DNA of 64,000 nt, from contig NZ_FOOA01000002.1 of NCBI RefSeq assembly GCF_900113065.1, forward strand, positions 62,001 through 126,000. Direction: 5' to 3'. Shown here piece after piece: positions 1 to 9,928 of the stretch. A program made the position numbers and the translations under genes. How positions within the stretch are numbered: position 1 is the stretch's first letter; the number at the start of each line of letters is the position of its first letter. The stretch is from Aureimonas phyllosphaerae (GTDB lineage Bacteria > Pseudomonadota > Alphaproteobacteria > Rhizobiales > Rhizobiaceae). The notes beneath the pieces are model-generated. The model was given only the letters and a program-made list of their open reading frames with translations. It searched no databases and had not been told where the DNA came from.

Positions 1-228
1 GGCATCGTCGCGCCCGTGCAACCGGATGAGGCCGACGGCCAGAAGCGCCGCTGTACCAATGCAGAGAAGCGCGACGCCCCAGCCGACGGGACCGGTTCCG
101 ACCGACGGTTCGAGCGCGAAGCCGCCGAGGGCGGCATGACCGTTCAGATGTAGAATTTCGTTGGCGCCGGTGACGGCGAGAAAGCCGGCCCAGGTGGAAA
201 GAGCGAAGGTCGTGGGTATGCGCTTCAC
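1..228 (-). CDS. Hypothetical membrane protein, 5' part only
   Basis: The first 76 codons of a gene that runs off the left edge of the window. The start is GTG at 228, with a GGAGGG ribosome site at 238-243. The visible protein has one hydrophobic stretch at about residues 6-18 and a clear membrane segment at about residues 51-68 (GWGVALLCIGTAALLAVG), followed by an arginine-rich turn. I recognise no family. A perfect CtrA-type box lies 20 bp upstream of the start codon, so this gene is a candidate for cell-cycle control. Function unknown. Confidence 0.6.
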   Translation of the reverse strand, partial: MKRIPTTFALSTWAGFLAVTGANEILHLNGHAALGGFALEPSVGTGPVGWGVALLCIGTAALLAVGLIRLHGRDDA

Positions 229-247
229 GGGCCAGCCCTCCGAAGAG

Positions 248-263
248 TTAACGAAAACTTAAC
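248..263. promoter_or_regulatory. Perfect CtrA-type binding box
   Basis: The sequence TTAACGAAAACTTAAC matches the CtrA full-site consensus TTAA-N7-TTAA exactly. It lies in the divergent region between the leftward membrane protein gene (start 228) and pyrB (start 388). It is 20 bp from the former and about 125 bp from the latter, so the leftward gene is the more likely target. CtrA is the cell-cycle master regulator of alphaproteobacteria; binding here is inferred from the motif only. Confidence 0.55.
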
Positions 264-347
264 GCCAACATCCGCGCTTCGCTCCCACCCCGCAACGCGA
301 ACTCTTCGGCATGGTTAATTGCGGAGGCGCATCGGCGGACGGCGCGC

Positions 348-376
348 TTGTGGCCCCTCCCCGTTTCTCCTATAGG
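348..376 (+). promoter_or_regulatory. Possible sigma-70 promoter of pyrB
   Basis: TTGTGG at 348-353 and TATAGG at 371-376 are separated by 17 bp. If used, transcription would start only a few bases before the pyrB ATG at 388, giving a nearly leaderless mRNA. That would fit the lack of a strong ribosome site there. The match is partial and not tested. Confidence 0.3.
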
Positions 377-387
377 CGGTGCTCGCC

Positions 388-1341
388 ATGACAGCGCTGA
401 CACCCCCCTCCGCCGCTCCCCGACGCCATCTCCTCGGCATCGCGGGCCTGTCGCTTCCCGACATCCACATGCTGATGGACCTCGCCGAGCGCGAGATCGC
501 GGTCAGCCTCGGGCGCGACAAGAAGAAGGCTGCGCTGAAGGGCCGAACGCAGATCAACCTCTTCTTCGAGGCTTCGACCCGAACGCAGGCGTCCTTCGAA
601 CTTGCTGGCAAGCGCCTGGGCGCCGACGTTATGAACATGTCGGTCGCCAATTCGTCGGTGAAGAAGGGCGAGACCCTGATCGACACGGCGATGACGCTGA
701 ACGCCATGCGCCCCGACATCCTCGTCGTGCGTCATCATGCTGCGGGCGCGGTCGCCCTTCTGTCGCAGAAGGTCGGCTGCTCGGTCGTGAACGCGGGCGA
801 CGGCGCGCACGAGCATCCGACACAGGCGCTCCTCGACGCCCTGACGATCCGCCGCCGCAAAGGCCGCGTCGCGCGCCTGTCGGTCGCGATCTGCGGCGAT
901 GTGCTCCACAGCCGCGTCGCCCGCTCCAACATCCTCCTCCTCAACGCGCTCGGCGCCGACGTGCGCGTCGTCGGTCCCTCGACCTTGCTGCCCAATGGCA
1001 TCGAGCAGATGGGCGTCCGCGTCTTCCACGACATGGACCGAGGGCTCGAGGACGCTGACGTCGTGATGATGCTGCGCCTCCAGCGTGAGCGGATGGAAGG
1101 TTCCTTCGTGCCCTCGGTGCGCGAGTATTTTCGCCTCTTCGGCCTCGACGGGCAGCGCCTGTCGCGGGCCAAGCCGGATGCCCTCGTCATGCATCCCGGC
1201 CCGATGAACCGCGGCGTCGAGATCGCCTCGGAAGTCGCGGACGGCCCCCAGAGCGTCATCGAAGAGCAGGTCGAGATGGGCGTCGCCGTCCGCATGGCGG
1301 TGATGGAATGGATGATGGGCAACGAGGAGACCGCATCGTGA
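388..1341 (+). CDS. pyrB: Aspartate carbamoyltransferase catalytic subunit
   Basis: PyrB (317 aa) condenses carbamoyl phosphate and L-aspartate into carbamoyl-aspartate, the committed step of pyrimidine synthesis. The carbamoyl-phosphate loop [13 protein letters not shown] is at about residues 54-66. [12 protein letters not shown] at about residues 146-157 and the C-terminal [11 protein letters not shown] are also typical. I take ATG 388 as the start; an in-frame GTG at 379 is possible but adds only three residues. The stop overlaps the GTG of the next gene by 4 bp (GTGA), so the two are translationally coupled. No regulatory pyrI is nearby, which suits a class in which PyrB assembles with a dihydroorotase-like partner. 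Confidence 0.95.
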   Translation: MTALTPPSAAPRRHLLGIAGLSLPDIHMLMDLAEREIAVSLGRDKKKAALKGRTQINLFFEASTRTQASFELAGKRLGADVMNMSVANSSVKKGETLIDTAMTLNAMRPDILVVRHHAAGAVALLSQKVGCSVVNAGDGAHEHPTQALLDALTIRRRKGRVARLSVAICGDVLHSRVARSNILLLNALGADVRVVGPSTLLPNGIEQMGVRVFHDMDRGLEDADVVMMLRLQRERMEGSFVPSVREYFRLFGLDGQRLSRAKPDALVMHPGPMNRGVEIASEVADGPQSVIEEQVEMGVAVRMAVMEWMMGNEETAS

Positions 1342-2657
1342 CCGGCCTCGACAGCGCCCGCCCCCTCATCGTTCGCAACGCCCGCATCCTCGACCCGTCG
1401 CAGGGGTTGGACGAACGCGGAGACCTTCTCGTCGAAAACGGTGTGATCTCCGCCGTCGGCGCCGCCTCGGCCAACGAGAACGCGCCCGACGACGCCGAGG
1501 TGATCGACGCGTCCGGCCTTCTCCTGATCCCCGGCCTCGTCGACATCCGCGTCCACATGGGCGAACCCGGCAGCGAGCATCGCGAGACGATCCGCTCGGT
1601 GAGCCGCGCGGCCGCGGCGGGCGGCGTGACCTCGATCGTCACCATGCCCGACACCGATCCGGTGATCGACGACGTCGCGTTGGTTCAGTTCGTGATGCGA
1701 ACGGCGCGCGAGACGGCCTCGGTCAACGTCTTCCCGGCCGCAGCCCTCACCAAGGGGCTGAAGGGCAAGGAGATGACCGAGATCGGGCTTCTCGCTCAGG
1801 CCGGCGTCCGGGCCTTCACCGACGGGCGACGGACGCTGCGCGACAGCGGCCTCATCCGACGCATCATGACCTACATGCGCGATTTCGATGCCCTGTTCGC
1901 GCATGACACGCAGGACGCCGATCTCGTCGGGTCCGGCGTGATGAACGAGGGACTGCTCGCCTCGTGGCTGGGCCTGCCCGGCATTCCGAGGGAGGCCGAG
2001 CTCATCCCGCTGGAGCGCGACCTGCGTCTCGCGGCGTTGACGGGCGTTCGCTACCATGCGGCGCAGATCTCGACCGAATTGTCCGCCGAGGCGATGCGCG
2101 CTGCCAAGCGTCGCGGCGTCGATGCTACCGCTGGCGTGTCGGTCAACCACCTGTCGCTCAACGAGAACGACATCGGCGAGTACCGAACCTTTTTCCGGCT
2201 TTCGCCGCCGCTCCGCCACGAGGACGATCGTCAGGCGATGATCGACGCGCTCGCCGACGGCACGATCGACGTGATCTGCTCCGCGCACGATCCGCAGGAT
2301 GCCGACGGCAAGCGACGTCCTTTCGCCGAGGCCGAAGCCGGTGCGATCGGTCTCGAAACCTTGCTGCCGGCCTCGCTGCGCCTCCATCACTCAGGCCGGG
2401 TGGACCTCGCCCGTATCGTGGAAGCACTGACCGTGGCGCCGGCCCGGCTCCTCAAGATCGACCGCGGCACGCTGCAACCCGGGCGCCCGGCGGACTTCGC
2501 GCTGGTCGACCTCGACGGCCCTTACGTCTTCGACAAGAGCCGCATCCGCTCGCGATCCAAGAACACCGCCTTCGAGAACGCGCGGTTCCAGGGCGAGGTC
2601 GTGAAGACCTTCGTCGCCGGGCGCGAAGTCTTCTCCATCCAGAATCAGGGACACTGA
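1338..2657 (+). CDS. pyrC: Dihydroorotase-like protein, probably catalytically inactive PyrC paralogue
   Basis: A 439-residue amidohydrolase-fold protein encoded directly after pyrB. The GTG start at 1338 overlaps the pyrB stop and follows GAGGAG. Family landmarks are present but altered. The metal motif normally reading DxHxH is [10 protein letters not shown], with Arg for the first His. The segment normally reading HxxHVST is YHAAQIST, with Gln for the metal-ligand His. The segment normally reading TDHAPH is SAHDPQ, without the catalytic Asp. These losses match the non-catalytic dihydroorotase-like partners known to stabilise aspartate carbamoyltransferase. A catalytic dihydroorotase would then have to be encoded elsewhere. 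Databases usually label such genes pyrC; the family is certain, activity is doubtful. Confidence 0.85.
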   Translation: MTGLDSARPLIVRNARILDPSQGLDERGDLLVENGVISAVGAASANENAPDDAEVIDASGLLLIPGLVDIRVHMGEPGSEHRETIRSVSRAAAAGGVTSIVTMPDTDPVIDDVALVQFVMRTARETASVNVFPAAALTKGLKGKEMTEIGLLAQAGVRAFTDGRRTLRDSGLIRRIMTYMRDFDALFAHDTQDADLVGSGVMNEGLLASWLGLPGIPREAELIPLERDLRLAALTGVRYHAAQISTELSAEAMRAAKRRGVDATAGVSVNHLSLNENDIGEYRTFFRLSPPLRHEDDRQAMIDALADGTIDVICSAHDPQDADGKRRPFAEAEAGAIGLETLLPASLRLHHSGRVDLARIVEALTVAPARLLKIDRGTLQPGRPADFALVDLDGPYVFDKSRIRSRSKNTAFENARFQGEVVKTFVAGREVFSIQNQGH

Positions 2658-2661
2658 GCCG

Positions 2662-3270
2662 ATGAACCTGGCCGTGGGCGTTGACCCGACGATCCTCGTG
2701 GCCGCCCTCGTCGTCGGCTATCTCTTCGGCACCATCGCGTTCGGGCTGATCCTGACGAAGCTGTTCGGACTCGGCGACCTTCGGTCGATCGGCTCCGGCA
2801 ACATCGGCGCGACCAACGTCCTGCGGACCGGCAACAAGAAGGTCGCGGCGCTGACGCTTCTCGGCGACCTTCTCAAGGCGACCGTGCCGGTTCTGATCTT
2901 CTGGCGCTGGGGTGCGCCGGCGGCTGCGTTCGCGGGCTTCGGCGCCTTCATCGGGCACCTCTTCCCTGTCTGGCTCGGCTTTCGCGGTGGCAAAGGGGTC
3001 GCGACATATATCGGCGTGCTCCTCGGCTTCGCGCCGATCGGGGTTCTGGTGTTCGCCGCGGTCTGGCTCGGGGCCGCGAAGATCTGGAAGTTCTCGTCAC
3101 TGGCGGCGCTCCTCGCCACGCTGGTCGTGCCGGTCGTCTACCTCACCCTCGGCAACACGATGGCCGCCGGCCTCACGGCCATTCTGACGGTCCTCGTCTA
3201 CATCAAGCACGCGTCCAACATTCGCCGGCTCCTGGCCGGCACGGAAAGCAAGATCGGGTCCAAGGGGTGA
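2662..3270 (+). CDS. plsY: Glycerol-3-phosphate acyltransferase PlsY
   Basis: PlsY (202 aa) is the inner-membrane enzyme that transfers the acyl group of acyl-phosphate to glycerol-3-phosphate, starting phospholipid synthesis. Conserved motif 1, with [13 protein letters not shown] at about residues 45-57, and the loop FRGGKGVAT at about residues 108-116 are visible, with five hydrophobic segments between and around them. The start ATG is 4 bp after the pyrC-like stop. The end overlaps the dprA GTG by 4 bp, so it is part of the same transcript. Length and order of motifs are normal for the family. Confidence 0.95.
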   Translation: MNLAVGVDPTILVAALVVGYLFGTIAFGLILTKLFGLGDLRSIGSGNIGATNVLRTGNKKVAALTLLGDLLKATVPVLIFWRWGAPAAAFAGFGAFIGHLFPVWLGFRGGKGVATYIGVLLGFAPIGVLVFAAVWLGAAKIWKFSSLAALLATLVVPVVYLTLGNTMAAGLTAILTVLVYIKHASNIRRLLAGTESKIGSKG

Positions 3271-4400
3271 CGTCGTCGCCGGCGGCCGCTTCGCCGCTCC
3301 TGCTTGACGCCGAGCGCCTTGCGGCGCTGCGGCTGATCCGCAGCGAGAACGTCGGTCCCGTTACCTACACGAAGCTGGTCGCCCGGTTCGGAACACCTTC
3401 CGCCGCGCTGGCCGAGCTGCCCGACCTCGCCGCGCGGGGCGGCGCCCGGCGACAGGTCGCAATCGCTCCCCTCGCCTCGGTCGAGACGGAACTCGCCGCA
3501 GCGCAGCGCATGGGCGCCCGCTTCGTAATCCGGGGAGAAGCCGACTATCCCGCCATGCTCCTGCGCACCGATGCCGCGCCGCCGGTTCTGGCCGTGATGG
3601 GCGAGACCGCGCAGTTCGAGCGGCCGGCGGTCGCCATCGTCGGCGCCCGCTCGGCGACGGCCGCGGGCGGCAAACTCGCTCGGCTCTTCGCGGACGGTCT
3701 CGGTCGCGAGGGCTATTGCGTGGTGTCAGGTCTTGCCCGCGGCATCGACACGGCGGCGCACGAGGCGAGCCTCGGCACCGGCACGATCGGGGTCTTCGCC
3801 GGCGGTCTCGACCGCCCGTATCCGCCCGAGAATCGACCGCTCATGCGCCGCATCGCCGACGGCGGCGGTTGCCTCGTCACGGAGATGCCTTTCGGCTGGG
3901 AGCCGCGCGCCGTCGACTTTCCTCGTCGCAACCGGGTGGTCGTGGCCCTGTCGCTCGGCGTCCTCGTTGTCGAGGCCGCGATGCGCTCGGGAACGCTGAT
4001 CAGCGCCCGGCTCGCCGGCGAGCTCGGCCGCCTCCTGTTCGCTGTGCCGGGCTCGCCGCTGGATGCGAAATCGGCGGGCTGCAACGCGCTGATCAAGGAC
4101 GGCGCGATGCTGGTGACGGAGCCGGCCGACATTCTCGACGCGCTCGCGCCGCTCGATGGTCGCTCCAACGCGCGTCCTGGCATGTTTGCCGAGCCTCCGC
4201 CGTCCGATCCGTTCGAGGAGCCGGGCGACGACGAACGATCGCGTCTCGTGCGCGCGCTCAGCACGACGCCCGTCTCGCTGGACGATCTCATCGTACATGC
4301 CGAGGTCGATTGGAGCGCGGCGCAGGTCGTGCTCCTCGAATTGGATCTCGCCGGGCGGCTCGAACGCCACAGTGGCGGACGCCTCAGTCTCCTGCCCTGA
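3267..4400 (+). CDS. dprA: DNA-processing protein DprA (Smf)
   Basis: DprA (377 aa) loads RecA on incoming single-stranded DNA during transformation. The start is GTG 3267, overlapping plsY by 4 bp. An N-terminal SAM-like region precedes the Rossmann-fold core at about residues 75-285, with [43 protein letters not shown] and [10 protein letters not shown], all typical of the family. The C-terminal 60 residues form a winged-helix DprA domain (about 320-377). No other competence genes are in the window, so its role here may be DNA uptake or general recombination. Confidence 0.93.
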   Translation: MTSSPAAASPLLLDAERLAALRLIRSENVGPVTYTKLVARFGTPSAALAELPDLAARGGARRQVAIAPLASVETELAAAQRMGARFVIRGEADYPAMLLRTDAAPPVLAVMGETAQFERPAVAIVGARSATAAGGKLARLFADGLGREGYCVVSGLARGIDTAAHEASLGTGTIGVFAGGLDRPYPPENRPLMRRIADGGGCLVTEMPFGWEPRAVDFPRRNRVVVALSLGVLVVEAAMRSGTLISARLAGELGRLLFAVPGSPLDAKSAGCNALIKDGAMLVTEPADILDALAPLDGRSNARPGMFAEPPPSDPFEEPGDDERSRLVRALSTTPVSLDDLIVHAEVDWSAAQVVLLELDLAGRLERHSGGRLSLLP

Positions 4401-4524
4401 CCCGCGAGGGGTTCGGGGACCAGGGCGGGGTTGACCCACGCGTCCGGCCTGTCCATGTGAGCGAAGCTTGAAGTTTTCGGCGGTCCCCGTTCGCGCCCGC
4501 CCCGTTCCCCAGGACCGTCCGCTC

Positions 4525-7242
4525 ATGGAAGTCGTTATCGTCGAGTCGCCGGCCAAAGCGAAGACGATCAACAAATACCTCGGCAGCAACTACAAGGTGC
4601 TCGCCTCTTTCGGCCATGTGCGCGACCTGCCGCCCAAGGACGGTTCCGTGCGTCCGGACGACGACTTCGCCATGGACTGGGAGGTCGACAAGCCCTCGCA
4701 GAAGCGTCTGACCGAGATCGCGCAGGCCGTAAAAGGGGCCGATGGGCTGATCCTCGCGACCGACCCGGATCGCGAAGGCGAGGCCATTTCCTGGCACGTG
4801 CTGGAGGTTCTTCAGCAGAAGAAGGTCATCAAGGACAAGCCGGTCAGCCGCGTCGTCTTCAACGCCATCACCAAGAAGGCGGTGCTGGACGCAATGGCGA
4901 ACCCGCGCGAGATCGACGTGCCGCTGGTGGACGCCTATCTCGCCCGCCGCGCCCTCGACTATCTCGTCGGCTTCACGCTCTCCCCCGTCCTCTGGCGCAA
5001 GCTGCCGGGCGCGCGCTCGGCGGGCCGGGTCCAGTCGGTCGCGCTGCGCCTCGTTTGCGACCGGGAAGCGGAGATCGAGCGCTTCAAGACCGACGAGTAC
5101 TGGCAGATCGCGGCGCGTCTCTCGACGCCGCGGGGCGAGGATTTCGTCGCGCGGCTCACCGCATTCGACGGCGAGAAGCTGCAGCGCCTGTCGATCGGCA
5201 ACGAGGCGCGGGCCTTCGAGATTCGCGACATGCTGAACGGAGCGTCGTTCAAGGCCGTCTCGGTCGAGGCCAAGCCCACCCGTCGCAACCCCTCTCCGCC
5301 GTTCACGACGTCGAGCCTCCAGCAGGCGGCGTCCGCAAAGCTCGGTTTCGGTGCGTCGCGCACGATGCAGATCGCCCAGCGTCTCTACGAGGGCATGGAC
5401 ATCGGGGGCGAGACGGTCGGTCTCATCACCTACATGCGAACCGACGGCGTCCAGATGGCGCCCGAAGCGATCGACGATGCGCGCAGTGCGATCGGCAAGA
5501 CCTTCGGCGGCCGCTACGTTCCGGAGAAGCCGCGCCTCTATTCGACCAAGGCGAAGAACGCGCAGGAAGCCCACGAGGCCATTCGCCCGACGAGTTTCGA
5601 TCGCCATCCGAAGGACATGGAGAAGTTCCTCGACCGCGATCAGGCGCGTCTCTACGACCTGATCTGGAAGCGGGCGATCGCCAGCCAGATGGCGTCGGCC
5701 GAAATCGAGCGGACCACCGCCGAGATCGAGGCGACGGGTGCGGGGCGCAGGGCGATGCTGCGCGCGACCGGCTCGGTGATCCGTTTCGACGGCTTCATCG
5801 GGGCCTATCAGGACCACCGCGACGACTCCAAGGCGCCGACCGAGACGCCCGAAGAGGAGGACGAGAGCGCGCGCCTGCCCGAGATCGCGGCGAACGACAC
5901 GTTGAAGCGCCTGTCGGTCGACCCGACGCAGCATTTCACCGAGCCTCCGCCGCGCTACTCCGAAGCCTCGCTCATCAAGCGGATGGAAGAGCTCGGCATC
6001 GGTCGCCCGTCGACCTATGCCGCGACGCTTCAGACGCTGCAGGACCGCGAGTACATCGTCCAGGACAAGCGCAAGCTGTTCCCCGACTCGAAGGGCCGGT
6101 TGGTGACGGCCTTCCTGCACAACTTCTTCGAGCGCTACGTCGAGTACGACTTCACGGCCGATCTCGAGGGCAAGCTCGACGGCATTTCGGCGGGCGAACT
6201 CTCGTGGAAGGACGTCCTGCGCGACTTCTGGCGTGACTTCTCGGCGCAGGTCGACGGCACGAAGGAGCTGCGCGTCACCGATGTCCTGGACGCGCTGAAC
6301 GAAGAACTGGCGCCGCTCGTCTTCCCGGACAAGGGCGACGGCACGGACCCTCGCGCCTGCCCGCGCTGCGGCGAAGGCCGGCTCAGCCTGAAGCTCGGCA
6401 AGTTCGGGGCTTTCGTCGGCTGCTCGAACTATCCCGAATGCGGCTTCACGCGTCAGCTCGGCTCCAACCTTCAGGCCGAGGGCGTCGAAGGTGACGGCGG
6501 GCTCAACGAGCCGAAGAACCTGGGAAGCGACCCGGAGACCGGCGAGCCGGTCACCCTCCGCTCGGGCCGCTTCGGACCGTATGTCCAGCGTGGCGACGGC
6601 AAGGAGGCCAAGCGTTCGTCCCTGCCCAAGGGCTGGCAGGTCGCGGACATCGACTTCGAGAAGGCGCTTCAGTTGCTGTCGCTTCCGCGCGAGGTGGGTC
6701 TGCACCCGGAAACCGGCAAGCCGATCCTGGCCGGTCTCGGGCGATACGGACCGTTCCTCCAGCATGACGGTGCCTATGCCAACCTCGAATCGATCGAGGA
6801 CGTCCTCACCGTCGGGTTGAACCGCGCGGTGACGGTGATCGCCGAGAAAAAGGAGCGCGGGCCGCGCGGGCGGTCGACGCCGGCAGCGCTCGCGACGCTC
6901 GGCGAGCATCCGACGATCGGCGGGCCGATCACCGTGCGCGAGGGGCGCTTCGGTCCCTACGTGAACGCCGGCAAGGTCAATGCCACGCTGCCGCGCGGCA
7001 AGGACCCCGCGAGCGTGACGCTGGAGGAGGCGATCCAGATCCTGAACGAGCGCGCCGAGAAGACCGGCACCAAGGTCAAGAAGGCACCCGCCAAGAAGGC
7101 GACGAAAGCCGCCAAGCCGGACGGCGAGGACGGTGCGAAGAAGCCCGCCGCGCGCCGAACGGCGGCGGCCAAGACCGGCGAGGCGAAGAAGCCCGCCGCA
7201 GCGAAAAAGCCGGCCGCCAAGGCCAAGGCGAAGGCGGACTGA
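4525..7242 (+). CDS. topA: DNA topoisomerase I
   Basis: TopA (905 aa) relaxes negative supercoils by transient single-strand cleavage. The Toprim domain starts at once with VVIVESPAKAKTINKYLG and continues to the acidic DPDREGEAISW motif. The catalytic tyrosine is Tyr303 in LITYMRTDG. One tetracysteine zinc ribbon, CPRC...CSNYPEC, lies at about residues 612-638, followed by several topoisomerase C-terminal repeats (RFGPYV motifs). The last ~60 residues are a Lys/Ala/Pro-rich tail typical of alphaproteobacterial TopA and likely bind DNA. I chose ATG 4525 because the family begins exactly there; an upstream in-frame TTG at 4468 has no good ribosome site. It lies 124 bp after dprA. Confidence 0.95.
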   Translation: MEVVIVESPAKAKTINKYLGSNYKVLASFGHVRDLPPKDGSVRPDDDFAMDWEVDKPSQKRLTEIAQAVKGADGLILATDPDREGEAISWHVLEVLQQKKVIKDKPVSRVVFNAITKKAVLDAMANPREIDVPLVDAYLARRALDYLVGFTLSPVLWRKLPGARSAGRVQSVALRLVCDREAEIERFKTDEYWQIAARLSTPRGEDFVARLTAFDGEKLQRLSIGNEARAFEIRDMLNGASFKAVSVEAKPTRRNPSPPFTTSSLQQAASAKLGFGASRTMQIAQRLYEGMDIGGETVGLITYMRTDGVQMAPEAIDDARSAIGKTFGGRYVPEKPRLYSTKAKNAQEAHEAIRPTSFDRHPKDMEKFLDRDQARLYDLIWKRAIASQMASAEIERTTAEIEATGAGRRAMLRATGSVIRFDGFIGAYQDHRDDSKAPTETPEEEDESARLPEIAANDTLKRLSVDPTQHFTEPPPRYSEASLIKRMEELGIGRPSTYAATLQTLQDREYIVQDKRKLFPDSKGRLVTAFLHNFFERYVEYDFTADLEGKLDGISAGELSWKDVLRDFWRDFSAQVDGTKELRVTDVLDALNEELAPLVFPDKGDGTDPRACPRCGEGRLSLKLGKFGAFVGCSNYPECGFTRQLGSNLQAEGVEGDGGLNEPKNLGSDPETGEPVTLRSGRFGPYVQRGDGKEAKRSSLPKGWQVADIDFEKALQLLSLPREVGLHPETGKPILAGLGRYGPFLQHDGAYANLESIEDVLTVGLNRAVTVIAEKKERGPRGRSTPAALATLGEHPTIGGPITVREGRFGPYVNAGKVNATLPRGKDPASVTLEEAIQILNERAEKTGTKVKKAPAKKATKAAKPDGEDGAKKPAARRTAAAKTGEAKKPAAAKKPAAKAKAKAD

Positions 7243-7247
7243 ACGAG

Positions 7248-9521
7248 ATGGCAAAGCGAGCGAAGCCCCATGGAGAAACGCGCTCGCTGAGCCGAGAGGC
7301 GGTCCTCCGCTTCCTCGCGGAAAACCCGGGTCGCGCCACCAAGCGCGATCTGGCCAATGCGTTCGGGGTCAAGGGAGACGACCGTTACGTCCTGAAGGAC
7401 ATCCTCGCAGACCTTCAGTCGGAGGGACTGCTGGAGGGCGGGCGCAAGAGCTACCGTCGTCCGGGCGAGTTGCCGACGGTCGGGGTCCTGGAGATCCGCA
7501 GCCGAGATGCGGACGGCGGCCTCCTCGGCGACCCCATAGGCTGGGACGAGGACGAGCGCGGCCCCCGTCCCCGCTTTGCGCTGCGTGGGGAGTCGTCCGG
7601 TCCGGCCGTCGGCATCGGCGACCGGGTGCTGGCCGAACTTACCTACGAGGGCGACGCGGGACCGAGCGCCAAGGTCATCCGCAAGCTTGAGCGCCGCACC
7701 GCTCGCGCCATCGGCGTCTTCCGGAAGACGCCGGGCGGCGGAGGCCGGGTCGAGCCGGTCGAGCGCCGGCAGCTGGAATACATGATTCCGCCGGGCGCGA
7801 CCCGCGATGCCGAGGACGGCGATCTCGTCGAGGTGGAACCGGCCGAGCACCAGCGTCGCGGACTGCCGACAGGCTCGATTGCCGACGTGATCGGATCGAT
7901 GGCGACGGAGCGCGCGATCTCGACGATCGCGCTGCACGCCCATTCCATTCCGCACGTCTTTCCGCAGGCCGTCATGGCGGAGGCCGAGCGCGCAGGACCA
8001 GCCACGATAGAAGACCGCGAGGACTGGCGCGATCTCCCCCTTGTGACCATCGACCCGCGCGATGCGAAGGACCACGACGACGCCGTGCACGCGAGGTCCG
8101 ACGAGGATCCTGCCAATCCGGGGGGACATGTCGTCACTGTCGCGATTGCGGATGTCTCCTGGTACGTGCGGCCCGGCACCAAGCTCGACGCCGAGGCGCG
8201 GTTACGCGGCAATTCGGTCTACTTCCCCGACCGGGTCGTCCCGATGCTGCCGGAGCGCATTTCCAACGATCTGTGCTCGCTGCGCGAGGGCGTCGACCGC
8301 CCTGCGCTCGCCGTGCGGATGGTGTTCGATGCGCAGGGACAGAAGCGTTCACACACGTTCTTCCGTATCATGATGCGCTCGCACGCAAAGCTCGCTTACG
8401 AAGAGGCGCAGGCGGCGATCGATGGGCGCGACAACGGGGTAGCGGCCGAGATTCTCGAGAATGTCCTCCGCCCGCTATGGGCCGCTTACCGGGCATTGGT
8501 GAGTGCGCGCAGCGACCGCCAGCCGCTCGACCTCGATCTTCCCGAGCGCAAGATCCTGCTCAACGGTGAGGGCAAAGTCGATCGCGTCGTGGTGCCCGAC
8601 CGGCTCGATGCGCATCGCCTCATCGAGGAGATGATGATCCAAGCCAACGTCGCCGCGGCCGAAACGCTCGAGCGGCACAAGCAGGCGCTGATCTATCGTG
8701 CCCACGACGCGCCTTCGCTCGCCAAGATGGAGTCCTTGCGCGATTTCCTGCGCACGCTGGATCTGCCGCTTGCCAAGAGCGGCAACCTTCGGCCGGCGCA
8801 TTTCAACGGGATCCTCAAGGCCGTGCGCGGCACTGAGCACGAGAGCCTCGTCAACGAGGTTGTCCTTCGTTCGCAAAGCCAGGCGAACTACTCGCCCGAG
8901 AATATCGGCCATTTCGGCCTCAACCTCATGCGCTATGCGCACTTCACGTCGCCGATCCGCCGATACGCCGATCTCGTCGTCCATCGCGCGCTGGTGAAGG
9001 CTTTGGGGCTGGGTGCGGGCGGTATCACGCAGGTGGAAGAGGCCGAGCTCGAAGAGACCGCCGAGGAGATCAGCCAGGCGGAGCGCCGGGCCATGGCGGC
9101 CGAGCGCGACACGGTCGACCGGCTCATCGCCCAGCATCTTGCCGGGCGTCTCGGCGAGGAGTTCGAGGGCCGCATCACCGGTGTCACGCGCGCCGGCCTC
9201 TTCGTGCAATTGCCGAGCTATGGCGCCGACGGGTTCGTGCCCATCTCGACGCTCGGACGCGACTACTTCCACTATGACGAGGCCGCTCACACGCTGGTGG
9301 GCGAGCGGACGCGGCTTGGCTACAGGCTAGGCGATACGGTCGAGGTGAAGCTCGTCGAGGCCGCGCCGCTGTCGGGTGCGATGCGCTTCGAGATGCTGAC
9401 CGAAGCCCGCGAACTGCCGGGCACGACCGCCTCGTTCCACAAGGCGCGCCCCCGGGCTCGCAGGCCGGATCGTCCGTTCCGGGTCAAGAACGTCGCTGGC
9501 AAGGTGAGAGGGAAACGATGA
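7248..9521 (+). CDS. rnr: Ribonuclease R
   Basis: RNase R (757 aa) is a processive 3'-5' exoribonuclease able to degrade structured RNA. Order of parts: an N-terminal winged helix (about 15-70), cold-shock-type domains, the RNB catalytic domain starting at VTIDPRDAKDHDDAVHA (about 266-282, metal-binding aspartates), and an S1 RNA-binding domain near the C-terminus (about 635-720). The tail is Arg/Lys-rich. It starts 5 bp after topA and overlaps the next gene by ATGA, so it belongs to the same transcription unit. Confidence 0.95.
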   Translation: MAKRAKPHGETRSLSREAVLRFLAENPGRATKRDLANAFGVKGDDRYVLKDILADLQSEGLLEGGRKSYRRPGELPTVGVLEIRSRDADGGLLGDPIGWDEDERGPRPRFALRGESSGPAVGIGDRVLAELTYEGDAGPSAKVIRKLERRTARAIGVFRKTPGGGGRVEPVERRQLEYMIPPGATRDAEDGDLVEVEPAEHQRRGLPTGSIADVIGSMATERAISTIALHAHSIPHVFPQAVMAEAERAGPATIEDREDWRDLPLVTIDPRDAKDHDDAVHARSDEDPANPGGHVVTVAIADVSWYVRPGTKLDAEARLRGNSVYFPDRVVPMLPERISNDLCSLREGVDRPALAVRMVFDAQGQKRSHTFFRIMMRSHAKLAYEEAQAAIDGRDNGVAAEILENVLRPLWAAYRALVSARSDRQPLDLDLPERKILLNGEGKVDRVVVPDRLDAHRLIEEMMIQANVAAAETLERHKQALIYRAHDAPSLAKMESLRDFLRTLDLPLAKSGNLRPAHFNGILKAVRGTEHESLVNEVVLRSQSQANYSPENIGHFGLNLMRYAHFTSPIRRYADLVVHRALVKALGLGAGGITQVEEAELEETAEEISQAERRAMAAERDTVDRLIAQHLAGRLGEEFEGRITGVTRAGLFVQLPSYGADGFVPISTLGRDYFHYDEAAHTLVGERTRLGYRLGDTVEVKLVEAAPLSGAMRFEMLTEARELPGTTASFHKARPRARRPDRPFRVKNVAGKVRGKR

Positions 9522-9928
9522 GCGCATCCGGTGATCCCGTCGAGCTTGAGCCCCGCGGTATTCTCCTTTCGATGGCGCGCGGGTTTCGCATGCGCTGCCC
9601 GCACTGCGGCAAGGGCAAGCTCTTCCGCGGGTTCCTGAAGAGCGTCGATCGCTGCGACCGGTGCGGCGAGGAATATTCGCATCACCGCGCAGACGATCTC
9701 CCCCCGTATCTGACCGTCTTCATCGTCGGTCACATCGTCGTCGCCCTCTTCATGGGGGCGGAGACCTGGGCAGATCTGTCGCTCGCCGCCCATTTGGCCA
9801 TCTGGATCCCCGTGACGCTCGTTCTGTCGCTAGTCCTGCTGCAGCCGTTGAAGGGCGCGACCATCGGGTTGCAATGGGCGATCCGCATGCACGGGTTCGG
9901 CGGCGCTCCAGCCGAAGCCGACCATTGA
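9518..9928 (+). CDS. DUF983 membrane protein
   Basis: A 136-residue member of the DUF983 family, widespread in alphaproteobacteria with unknown function. It opens with two zinc-knuckle-like pairs (CPHCGKG at about residues 28-34 and CDRCGEE at about 47-53). Two membrane segments follow, at about residues 66-84 and 91-111. The ATG overlaps the rnr stop and its own stop overlaps the TTG of the Nudix gene. It may be a membrane protein with a small metal site; nothing more specific can be read. Confidence 0.88.
   Translation: MSASGDPVELEPRGILLSMARGFRMRCPHCGKGKLFRGFLKSVDRCDRCGEEYSHHRADDLPPYLTVFIVGHIVVALFMGAETWADLSLAAHLAIWIPVTLVLSLVLLQPLKGATIGLQWAIRMHGFGGAPAEADH

Noticed and set aside
4468-4524. 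Upstream TTG start for topA
   Set aside because: No ribosome site, and family members start at the sequence encoded from 4525.
4384-7254. A 956-codon open frame antisense to topA, and similar long antisense frames over dnaE, nuoG and soxA
   Set aside because: They mirror the codon pattern of high-GC genes on the other strand, are Arg/Leu/Gly-rich and match no family.
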